Of a stretch of DNA of 11,386 nt, positions 5,447 through 11,386 are shown in pieces. How positions within the stretch are numbered: position 1 is the first letter of the stretch; every line of letters starts with the position of its first letter. The DNA lies in assembly GCA_028869395.1 (NCBI GenBank), contig JAGWSE010000366.1, positions 1 through 11,386 of the forward strand. Reading direction: 5' to 3'. The position numbers and the translations under genes are program-made. A model generated the notes under the pieces. The model was given only the letters and a program-made list of their open reading frames with translations. It ran no database searches and was not told the DNA's origin. The stretch is from Alphaproteobacteria bacterium (GTDB lineage: Bacteria; Pseudomonadota; Alphaproteobacteria; Caulobacterales; Caulobacteraceae).

Positions 5447-6274
5447 GTGTCATCACATCGTCAGGACTCCACGAGGCGCCTCGCCGCGCCCGACATCACC
5501 GCGCGCAAGGGCAAGACCCCGATCGTCTGCCTCACTGCCTATACCAGTCCGATGGCCGAGATCCTGGATGACCACTGCGACCTGATGCTCGTGGGCGATT
5601 CCGTCGGCATGGTGATCCACGGCCTGCCGAACACCGTGGGCGTGACCCTGGAGATGATGATCCTGCACGGGCAGGCGGTGATGCGCGGATCGCGCAGGGC
5701 GATGGTCGTCGTCGACATGCCCTTCGGCTCGTACGAGGGCGCCGCCGAGACCGCTTACGCGAACGCCGCGCGCCTGATGAAGGAAACCGGGGCGCAGGCC
5801 GTGAAGGTCGAGGCGGGCGAGACGATCGCCGCCAATATCGAATACCTGGTCAAGCGCGGCGTGCCCGTGATGGGCCATGTGGGTCTGCGCCCGCAGGCCG
5901 TGCTCGTGGACGGCGGCTTCCGGGCCAAGGGCAGGGCCGCCGAGGAGCGCCGGCGGATCCTCGAGGACGCCCGCGCGACGGCGGAGGCCGGCGCGTTTGC
6001 GGTCGTCGTCGAGGGCGTGGCCGAAGGCCTGGCGCGCGAGATCACCGAGGCCATCGAGGTTCCGACGATCGGCATCGGCGCCTCCGCAGGCTGCGACGGC
6101 CAGATCCTGGTCACCGACGACATGCTGGGCCTGTTCGACTGGACGCCCAAGTTCGTCCGCCGCTACGCCGACCTGAGGACCGAGATCTCGCAGGCCGTCG
6201 GCCGCTACGCCGACGACGTTCGGGCCCGCCGCTTCCCGGGACCGGCGGAAATCTACTTCGCAAAGGCCGGCTGA
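5447..6274 (+). CDS. panB: 3-methyl-2-oxobutanoate hydroxymethyltransferase
   Basis: 275 residues, the normal length of PanB, which makes ketopantoate from 2-oxoisovalerate and methylenetetrahydrofolate, the first committed step of pantothenate and CoA synthesis. It is a cytoplasmic TIM-barrel enzyme. Expected residues are present: LVGDSVGM with D51 and S52, D90 in VVVDMPFGSY, K120 and E122 in VKVEAGE, H144 in GHVGLRPQ, the catalytic Glu E189 in VVVEGV, and the IGIGAS and DGQILV loops near the C-terminus. The GTG start is preceded only by a weak site (CAGG at 5436-5439), but the residues from CLTAYTSP onward are conserved and no better start exists. No panC or panD is in the window. It converges on the di-iron protein gene, with 72 bp between stops. 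Confidence 0.96.
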   Translation: MSSHRQDSTRRLAAPDITARKGKTPIVCLTAYTSPMAEILDDHCDLMLVGDSVGMVIHGLPNTVGVTLEMMILHGQAVMRGSRRAMVVVDMPFGSYEGAAETAYANAARLMKETGAQAVKVEAGETIAANIEYLVKRGVPVMGHVGLRPQAVLVDGGFRAKGRAAEERRRILEDARATAEAGAFAVVVEGVAEGLAREITEAIEVPTIGIGASAGCDGQILVTDDMLGLFDWTPKFVRRYADLRTEISQAVGRYADDVRARRFPGPAEIYFAKAG

Positions 6275-6295
6275 CCCCGGCGCAGGCCTGGGCGC

Positions 6296-6363
6296 CTATT
6301 CCGCAGGCGTCCCTATTCGGCAGGTTCCCCTATTCCGCAGGCTCCCCTATTCCGCAGGTTCCA
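6296..6363 (-). repeat. Four copies of a 17-bp repeat, each encoding Pro-Ala-Glu-stop
   Basis: CTATTCCGCAGG or a one-base variant starts at 6296, 6313, 6330 and 6347, a strict 17-bp period. On the minus strand each copy reads CCT-GC(G/C)-GAA-TAG, that is Pro-Ala-Glu-stop, preceded by a Glu codon in three copies. The 6347 copy is the true end of the ferritin-like gene. Because 17 is not a multiple of three, the stops fall in all three frames. The few differences between copies are synonymous in this reading, apart from the codon before Pro in the last one. Confidence 0.75.
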
Positions 6364-7438
6364 GGGCCGCGGCGCGGGAGACCACGCTTTCGACGTAGGC
6401 GCGCCGGGCGTCGAAGTCGCGGGCGATGCTCTCGTCGGCCTCCTGCAGGGCCTGAACGTCCGCGTTGGCGAACTCCAGTATGCCCATTTCGCCGTAGCCC
6501 TTCTGGATGGTCTCGCCCCAGAGGCCGATGTCCTTCACGATCGGCACGATGCGCGTGAACAGGCTGTTTCGGAACATCTGCATGAAGCCCGAATCGTACA
6601 TGTGCGCGGCGCACTCGGCCGGGTCGAGGCCGAGCCGCTTCCAGACCTCCACGGCATCGAACCGGTCGCGCATCAGGTAGGACGCTTCCAGCAGGAATTC
6701 CTCGCGCTCGTCGCGCTCCTTCTGGGTCAGCTGCGGATAGAAGTCGCGAAGCGCCAGGCGGCCGAACGCCACGTGACGGCTCTCGTCCTGCATGACGTAG
6801 GCGTTGACGGCCGCCGCCAGCGGGTTCTGGGCGTTGTCGCGGATCTGCTGGAAGGCGGCGAGCGCGAGGCCTTCGATCACCACCTGCATGCCCAGATAGG
6901 TCATGTCCCAGCGGCTGTCCCGCAGCACCTGGTCGATCAGTTCCTGCAGCGGCGGCGTCATGGGATAGGCGACCCGGAACTTCTCCAGGAGCCGTTTGTA
7001 GCTTTCCACGTGCCGCGCCTCGTCGATCACCTGGGTCGATGCGTAGAACTTGGAATCCACGTCCGGCACCTGGGTGACGATCTTGGCGGCGCAGATCAGC
7101 GCGCCCTGTTCGCCCTGCATGAACTGGCTGATCTGCCAGGCCTGGAAATGGCGGCGGACTTCGGCCTTCTCCTTTTCCGACATGGCGAGGTAGCGCGGCA
7201 TGGTCCCGATCGGCAGCATCTGGTCGGGCAGCTGCTCGGGGTTCTCCTCGTCGAGCTCCTGTGACCAGTCGATGCGCGTCTCGGCGTTCCACTGCATCTC
7301 CACGCCCTTTCGGTAGAGGTGGAGCATGGTCTGGCGGCCGTCATCGTAATCCCAGTTGAACCGCACGTCGTATTGCTGCGGCACGGGCCACGTCGAGCCC
7401 TCCGGCTCGATGGCGTAGATATCCCTGATGGCGGTCAT
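6347..7438 (-). CDS. Ferritin-like di-iron carboxylate protein
   Basis: 363 residues from the ATG at 7438-7436, preceded on the minus strand by AGGAAGGA (7450-7443). The frame runs open to 7882 but the extra part is Arg/Pro-rich shadow. The metal ligands of a four-helix di-iron protein are all visible: E110 in MQGEQG, E140xxH143 in DEARHVE, E189 in VIEGLAL, and E219xxH222 in DESRHVAF, with about 30 residues within each pair and 49 between pairs. This is the E/ExxH twice pattern of ferritin-like oxidases and ribonucleotide reductase R2-like proteins. The N-terminal 90 residues are Trp/Tyr-rich and the C-terminal 110 helical. It probably binds two irons and activates oxygen, but the substrate is unknown and no reductase partner lies nearby. 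The gene ends in a 17-bp tandem repeat. Confidence 0.85.
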   Translation of the reverse strand: MTAIRDIYAIEPEGSTWPVPQQYDVRFNWDYDDGRQTMLHLYRKGVEMQWNAETRIDWSQELDEENPEQLPDQMLPIGTMPRYLAMSEKEKAEVRRHFQAWQISQFMQGEQGALICAAKIVTQVPDVDSKFYASTQVIDEARHVESYKRLLEKFRVAYPMTPPLQELIDQVLRDSRWDMTYLGMQVVIEGLALAAFQQIRDNAQNPLAAAVNAYVMQDESRHVAFGRLALRDFYPQLTQKERDEREEFLLEASYLMRDRFDAVEVWKRLGLDPAECAAHMYDSGFMQMFRNSLFTRIVPIVKDIGLWGETIQKGYGEMGILEFANADVQALQEADESIARDFDARRAYVESVVSRAAALEPAE

Positions 7439-7581
7439 GGCGTCCTTCCTGAAGCATTCGTCGCGTGTCTTGCCGCACGCTCGCGGATCGACGTTACGCC
7501 GAGCGGGCCGCCGCGTCATCGCCGACGTGCCGCTGACCCCGCGGCGCCTCGGTCCTGGAGGCCGCGTTGCGGAGGCGGGCG

Positions 7582-7608
7582 TTGCGGGCGCCGTCGGCGC
7601 GCTATAGG
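7582..7608 (+). promoter_or_regulatory. Candidate promoter of the TPR-bamB-der operon
   Basis: TTGCGG (7582-7587) and GCTATAGG (7601-7608) are 13 nt apart, again like the Caulobacter housekeeping consensus. The -10 core GCTATA is the same as in the candidate at 707-731. It lies 48 bp before the TTG start at 7657, within the divergent gap to the di-iron gene. No clear promoter was found for the minus-strand gene in the same 218-bp gap. Confidence 0.45.
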
Positions 7609-7656
7609 TTCCGCAGCCTCTAACCGCCGCCGTCTGGCGACCACCCGGAGTCCCGA

Positions 7657-8556
7657 TTGACCGATCTGTTCGAAGAGGTCGAAGAGCAGCTTCGCTCCGA
7701 CCGATACCGGGCGCTTGCACTGAAGGCCCTTCCCTGGATCCTGGGGCTCGGGGCGGCGGCGCTGATCGCGGTGCTCGCCTATTGGGGTTGGCAGGCCTAC
7801 AGCCGCAAGCAGGACGCCAAGGCCTCCGACGAATACTCGCAGGCCCTCGACGACATGGCCCAGGGCGATCGCGCGGCCGCACAGAAGCTGTGGACCGACG
7901 TGTCCCAGTCCCACGCCCGCGCCTACAAGTCCCTGGCCCTGATGCAGCTCGGCGGTCTCGCCCTGTCGGACAAGAAGATCCCCGACGCCGTGAAGCTGTT
8001 CGACGAGGCGGCGAAGGCCGCGCCGGACCCCATCATCGGCGACGCGGCGCGCCTAAAATCCGCCTTCGCCCTGCTGGACACCGCCCCTGAGCAGGAGATG
8101 GAGGCGCGCTTGGCTCCCTTGATGAAGGACGGCCGCCCCTATCGAATCCAGGCGCGCGAGGCGCTCGCCTTCACCAAGCTGATGGCCGGCGACATGGCCG
8201 GGGCGCGCTCGGAATTCCTGCTGATCAGCCAGTCCCTCGACGCGCCCAACGGCGCTCGTGAGCGCGCCGGCGCCGCCATCAACCTGATCGACTCCGGCTC
8301 GGCCAAGGCCATACCGCAGGTGGCCAAGGCGGCCGCCGCGCTTCCGGAGCCGGCGACGCCCGCCCCGGGTCCGGCGGCGGCGAACCCGGCCTCCCAGAAT
8401 CGGGCCTCCCAGAACCCGGGCCCGCAAGCCTCCGGCCCCCAGACCCCGTCTTCCCAGACCCGGTCTTCCCAGACCCCGTCTTCCCAGACCCCGGCCTCCC
8501 ATAACCCGGGCTCCCACAACCCGCCGACGCAACAACAAGCCCCGGGCCCTCAATGA
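7657..8556 (+). CDS. YfgM-like membrane-anchored TPR protein with repeat tail
   Basis: 299 residues from a TTG start, six bases after GGAG (7647-7650). The reading MTDLFEEVEEQLRSDRYRAL fits the N-termini of this family. One membrane helix (about 26-46, WILGLGAAALIAVLAYWGW) anchors the protein with its C-terminus in the periplasm. TPR-like helices run from about 55 to 225 (for example SDEYSQALDDMAQGDRAAA and ALMQLGGLALSDKKIPDAV). In E. coli YfgM sits at the Sec translocon, works with the chaperone PpiD, and its gene precedes bamB and der as here. This copy is longer than YfgM (206 residues) because of a Pro/Ser/Gln/Thr/Asn tail after 230, built of ten pentapeptide repeats (243-292). Its stop overlaps the bamB start (ATGA), so the two are coupled. 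Confidence 0.85.
   Translation: MTDLFEEVEEQLRSDRYRALALKALPWILGLGAAALIAVLAYWGWQAYSRKQDAKASDEYSQALDDMAQGDRAAAQKLWTDVSQSHARAYKSLALMQLGGLALSDKKIPDAVKLFDEAAKAAPDPIIGDAARLKSAFALLDTAPEQEMEARLAPLMKDGRPYRIQAREALAFTKLMAGDMAGARSEFLLISQSLDAPNGARERAGAAINLIDSGSAKAIPQVAKAAAALPEPATPAPGPAAANPASQNRASQNPGPQASGPQTPSSQTRSSQTPSSQTPASHNPGSHNPPTQQQAPGPQ
8383..8532 (+). repeat. Ten 15-bp tandem repeats coding a pentapeptide tail
   Basis: Ten contiguous 15-bp units in frame with the TPR gene encode NPASQ, NRASQ, NPGPQ, ASGPQ, TPSSQ, TRSSQ, TPSSQ, TPASH, NPGSH and NPPTQ. The central units (8443-8502) are nearly identical at DNA level around CTTCCCAGACC, which suggests recent slippage expansion. The outer ones have diverged. 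The period keeps the frame, so copy number can change without disrupting the protein or the overlapping bamB start. Confidence 0.85.
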
Positions 8557-9941
8557 CGCCGCGCCGCCGAAACCTGCTCCTGGTCGCCCTGCTGACCGCC
8601 GCCGTCGGGGTGAGCGGATGTTCGACCGTGGGGCGGCTCAATCCGTTCAAGGGGAAGAGCCCGCCCAAGGAGGTCGCCGAGGGGCAGCGCATCTCGATCG
8701 TCCCGCAGGACCAGGTGCTCGCGCCGGCCGAGGCGCTGAAGGGGGTCGGCTTCGAGCTGCCGACGCCGACGCGGATCGCTGACTGGCCGCTGCCGGGCGG
8801 CACGCTGGACCAGGACGTCGAGAACGTCGACGCCGCGCCCGACCTGTCGATCGCCTGGCGCCGGGGGATCGGCCAGGGCACCAACCGGGCGGTCCACATC
8901 ACCGCACCGCCGATCGTCGCCGACGGCCGCATCTACACCATGGACGCCGAGGCCGGCGTGGAAGCGCACGACGCCCGCACCGGCGAGCAGGTCTGGCGGA
9001 CGAACCTGGGATCCAACGATCACCGGGGCGACCGCGTGGCCTTCGGCGGGGGCCTCGCCTTCGCCGACGGCCGGATCTACGTGACCTCGGGGTTCCGCTT
9101 CGTCGCGGCGCTCGACGCCGCGACCGGCAGGGTCGTATGGCGAACGCCAACCGATGAGCCGATCCATGCGGCGCCCACGGTGACCGAGGGACGGGTCATC
9201 GCCGTCGCCCTGGACAACTCGCTGCTGACCTTCGACGCGGCCAACGGCACGCCGGGCTGGACCTACCAGGCGCTGTCCGAACCCGCCCGCATCCTGGAAG
9301 CCTCGAGCCCCGCCGTCGAAGGCGAGACCGTCGTCGCGTCCTTCGGCTCGGGCGAGCTGGTCGCCCTGCGCGCCGCCAACGGCAACGACCTGTGGCAGGA
9401 GGCGCTTTCCCGGGCCAGCCCGACGAGCTCGCTGTCCGAGATCCGCGACATCCCCGGCCGTCCGGTGATCTACCGCGGCGACGTCTTCGCCGTGAGCCAC
9501 TCGGGGGTGTTCTCCTCGACCGACCTGCGGACCGGCCAGACCCGCTGGTCGCTTCCGGTGGTCGGCATCACCACGCCGCTGCCGGCCGGCGACGTGGTCT
9601 ATGTGGTCTCCAAGACCGGCCAGCTGATCTGCGCGGCCCGGGATTCGGGCCAGATCTACTGGATCCGTGATCTCAACACCGGCTACAAGGCCCATCGCGA
9701 AGGCGGGCTGTTCGGCCTGTTCAGCCATGAATCGATCGCCCCGCTCTGGACGAGCCCGCTGTTGGCCAACAATCGCCTGCTGATCGCCAGCAGCACGGGC
9801 GAGCTGGTCTCGGTGGACGCCCATACGGGCCAGGTGCAGAAGCGGGTGCAGATCGGGGCGCCGGTGCTGCTGAGCCCGATCGCCGCCGGGGACATGGTCT
9901 ACCTGGTCACCGACAACGCCCAACTCATCGCGCTTCACTAG
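8553..9941 (+). CDS. bamB: Outer membrane protein assembly lipoprotein BamB
   Basis: 462 residues with a lipoprotein signal: basic MTPRRR, a hydrophobic core, then VSGC with the lipidated Cys at 23. Ser at 24 fits outer membrane sorting. About 70 residues of linker lead to an eight-bladed PQQ-type propeller, seen as repeated blade motifs such as DARTGEQVW (140-148), DAATGRVVW (188-196), DAANGTPGW (228-236), RAANGNDLW (273-281), DLRTGQTRW (324-332), DSGQIYW (364-370) and DAHTGQVQK (422-430). BamB is the scaffold lipoprotein of the BAM complex that inserts beta-barrel proteins. It is longer than E. coli BamB (392), mainly by the N-terminal linker and an insertion near 381-397. It starts inside the stop codon of the TPR gene and ends 19 bp before der. 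Confidence 0.94.
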   Translation: MTPRRRNLLLVALLTAAVGVSGCSTVGRLNPFKGKSPPKEVAEGQRISIVPQDQVLAPAEALKGVGFELPTPTRIADWPLPGGTLDQDVENVDAAPDLSIAWRRGIGQGTNRAVHITAPPIVADGRIYTMDAEAGVEAHDARTGEQVWRTNLGSNDHRGDRVAFGGGLAFADGRIYVTSGFRFVAALDAATGRVVWRTPTDEPIHAAPTVTEGRVIAVALDNSLLTFDAANGTPGWTYQALSEPARILEASSPAVEGETVVASFGSGELVALRAANGNDLWQEALSRASPTSSLSEIRDIPGRPVIYRGDVFAVSHSGVFSSTDLRTGQTRWSLPVVGITTPLPAGDVVYVVSKTGQLICAARDSGQIYWIRDLNTGYKAHREGGLFGLFSHESIAPLWTSPLLANNRLLIASSTGELVSVDAHTGQVQKRVQIGAPVLLSPIAAGDMVYLVTDNAQLIALH

Positions 9942-9960
9942 GACCTAGGCGGCCAACCCC

Positions 9961-11386
9961 ATGGCGCTCAAGATCGCCATCGTCGGGCGGCCGAACGTCG
10001 GCAAGTCCACCCTCTTCAACCGGCTCGCCGGGCGGAAGCTGGCGATTGTCGACGATCGACCCGGCGTGACTCGCGACCGCCGGTTCGGCTCGGGCCGGCT
10101 GGGCGACCTCGATCTCGAGCTGATCGACACGGCCGGTTTCGAGGACGTGTCCGACGAAAGCCTGGAAGCCCGCATGCGCGCCCAGACCGAGCGCGCCATC
10201 GACGAGGCTGACCTGTCCCTCTTCGTCATCGACGCCCGCGAGGGAGTGACCCCGCTCGACGAGGTGTTCGCCGAGATCCTCCGCCGCCGCGACGGGTCGG
10301 TCATCGTCGTGGCCAACAAGGCGGAAGGCAAGGCCGGCGACGCGGGCGCCCTCGAGGCCTTCAGCCTGGGCCTGGGAGAGCCGGTCCCGATTTCCGCCGA
10401 GCACGGCGAGGGCATGGCCGACCTCTACGCGGCGATCTCGGCCGTCGTCTTCGACACCGAAGAGGTGGAGGAGGACGCGGAGGCGGGGGACAAGCCGATC
10501 CGGATCGCCATCGTCGGACGGCCGAACGCCGGCAAGTCCACCCTGGTCAACCGGCTGATCGGGGAAGAGCGCCTGCTCACCGGCCCCGAGGCGGGCATCA
10601 CCCGCGACGCCATTCCGGTCGACTGGACCTTCGAGGACCGCCCCATAAGGCTGGTCGACACCGCGGGGCTCAGGCGCAAGGCGAAGGTCCAGGAAAAGCT
10701 GGAGAAGCTCTCCACCCAGGACACCATCCGCGCGATCACCTTCGCCGAGATCGTGATCCTGGTGATGGACGCAACCCACCCCTTCGAGATCCAGGACCTG
10801 CAGATCGCCGATCTCGTGGAGCGCGAAGGCCGCGGCCTGGTGTTCGTGCTGGCCAAGTGGGACCTGGTCGACGATCCGCAGGTGCGGCTGAAGGAGATCA
10901 TCGACGAGGCCCAGCGGCAGCTTCCGCAGCTGCGCGGCTCGCCCATCGTCGCCCTGTCCGCGGAGACGGGGCGTGGGCTCGAGCGGCTGATGCCGGCCGT
11001 GCTGAAGGTGCACGGCGACTGGTCGACCAAGGTGAAGACGCGCGACCTGAACGACTGGCTGCAGATGGCCATCCAGCGCCATCCGCCGCCGGCGGTGAAC
11101 GGGCGACGGATCAAGCCCAAGTACATGGCCCAGACCAAGGCCCGACCGCCGACCTTCGTGCTGTTCGCGAGCCGCGCCGACCAGCTCCCCGACAGCTATC
11201 GGCGCTACCTCATCAACTCCCTGCGCGAGAGCTTCGACCTGCCAGGCGTGCCGATCCGCGTGACCGTGAAGTCGACCCGCAACCCCTTCGTGGAAGGCGA
11301 GGCGCCGTCAGGCGCCGCGGGGCCTGCGCGAACCCGCGCCGGCGGCCCGCCACGCGCGCGCAGCGGGCCGCCTAGGCGGGCTGGCC
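9961..11386 (+). CDS. der: Ribosome-assembly GTPase Der (EngA), open at the right edge
   Basis: 475 codons are visible and the frame has no stop before the window ends. Two tandem GTPase domains are present. The first has GRPNVGKST (9-17), PGVTRDR (34-40), DTAGF (56-60) and NK (119-120). The second has GRPNAGKST (186-194), AGITRDA (211-217), DTAGLR (234-239) and KWD (299-301), where the usual NKxD is replaced by AKWD. The KH-like domain (about 355-445) ends in STRNPFVEGE, near the usual Der C-terminus. After this the tail is Arg/Gly/Pro-rich. Der is essential for 50S ribosome subunit maturation. A weak AGGCGG (9947-9952) precedes the ATG by eight bases. It is cotranscribed with bamB, matching E. 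coli gene order. Confidence 0.95.
   Translation, partial: MALKIAIVGRPNVGKSTLFNRLAGRKLAIVDDRPGVTRDRRFGSGRLGDLDLELIDTAGFEDVSDESLEARMRAQTERAIDEADLSLFVIDAREGVTPLDEVFAEILRRRDGSVIVVANKAEGKAGDAGALEAFSLGLGEPVPISAEHGEGMADLYAAISAVVFDTEEVEEDAEAGDKPIRIAIVGRPNAGKSTLVNRLIGEERLLTGPEAGITRDAIPVDWTFEDRPIRLVDTAGLRRKAKVQEKLEKLSTQDTIRAITFAEIVILVMDATHPFEIQDLQIADLVEREGRGLVFVLAKWDLVDDPQVRLKEIIDEAQRQLPQLRGSPIVALSAETGRGLERLMPAVLKVHGDWSTKVKTRDLNDWLQMAIQRHPPPAVNGRRIKPKYMAQTKARPPTFVLFASRADQLPDSYRRYLINSLRESFDLPGVPIRVTVKSTRNPFVEGEAPSGAAGPARTRAGGPPRARSGPPRRAG

Noticed and set aside
6279..6296. Possible bidirectional terminator hairpin between panB and the di-iron gene
   Set aside because: Only a 5-bp GGCGC/GCGCC stem with an 8-nt loop and no T-run on either strand.
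684..7652. GANTC (CcrM methylation) sites near the promoter candidates at 684-688, 3883-3887 and 7648-7652
   Set aside because: GANTC also occurs many times inside genes of this window, roughly as chance would give, so no regulatory meaning can be claimed.
7439..7882. N-terminal extension of the di-iron protein frame to 511 residues
   Set aside because: The extra part is Arg/Pro-rich and overlaps the TPR gene. A strong AGGAAGGA site fixes the ATG at 7438.
8550..9938. 462-codon minus-strand frame exactly opposite bamB
   Set aside because: The same length comes from high-GC codon structure. Its protein is Gly/Arg/His/Asp-rich without domain features, while the plus strand encodes a clear BamB.

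Overview
The window is high-GC DNA with alphaproteobacterial gene content. The codon use, the Caulobacter-style promoter candidates (TTG-rich -35, GCTATA-like -10, 11 to 13 nt spacers) and the gene families point to Caulobacterales (Caulobacter/Phenylobacterium-like). This placement is an inference, not a database match. No tRNA, rRNA, CRISPR array, transposase or insertion sequence was seen.

Left part (1-2439): the 5' part of a CtaG-type cytochrome c oxidase assembly membrane protein lies on the minus strand and runs off the left edge. Divergent from it is a small ArsC/Spx-like (YffB-type) thioredoxin-fold protein. A 314 bp gap with palindromes and an inverted repeat follows, then an AadA-like nucleotidyltransferase with the GS...DxD signature.

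Middle (2440-5352): two consecutive copies of the same three-gene arrangement. Each has a three-TM small membrane protein (the second is DUF6249-like), an ECF sigma factor, and a short two-TM protein likely to be the anti-sigma factor. Genes within each copy overlap or nearly abut. The first copy is preceded by a 13-bp hairpin just upstream of its ribosome binding site. The second has its own promoter candidate. This duplicated cassette is the most interesting system here: neither putative anti-sigma has a zinc-binding His/Cys motif, and both sigma factors share a Cys-x3-Cys pair followed by Ser-His at the start of region 4.

Right-centre (5353-7438): panB (pantothenate/CoA synthesis) on plus converges on a ferritin-like di-iron protein on minus. 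Both intergenic sides of panB hold short tandem repeats made from the neighbouring genes' 3' ends. Downstream, four copies of a 17-bp unit each encode Pro-Ala-Glu-stop and cover all three frames.

Right part (7657-11386): an operon of a YfgM-like TPR membrane protein, bamB (BAM-complex lipoprotein) and der/engA (ribosome-assembly GTPase). This matches the yfgM-bamB-der order known from E. coli. The TPR protein ends in ten perfect-period 15-bp repeats encoding a disordered Ser/Gln/Pro/Thr/Asn tail. Der is still open at the right edge.
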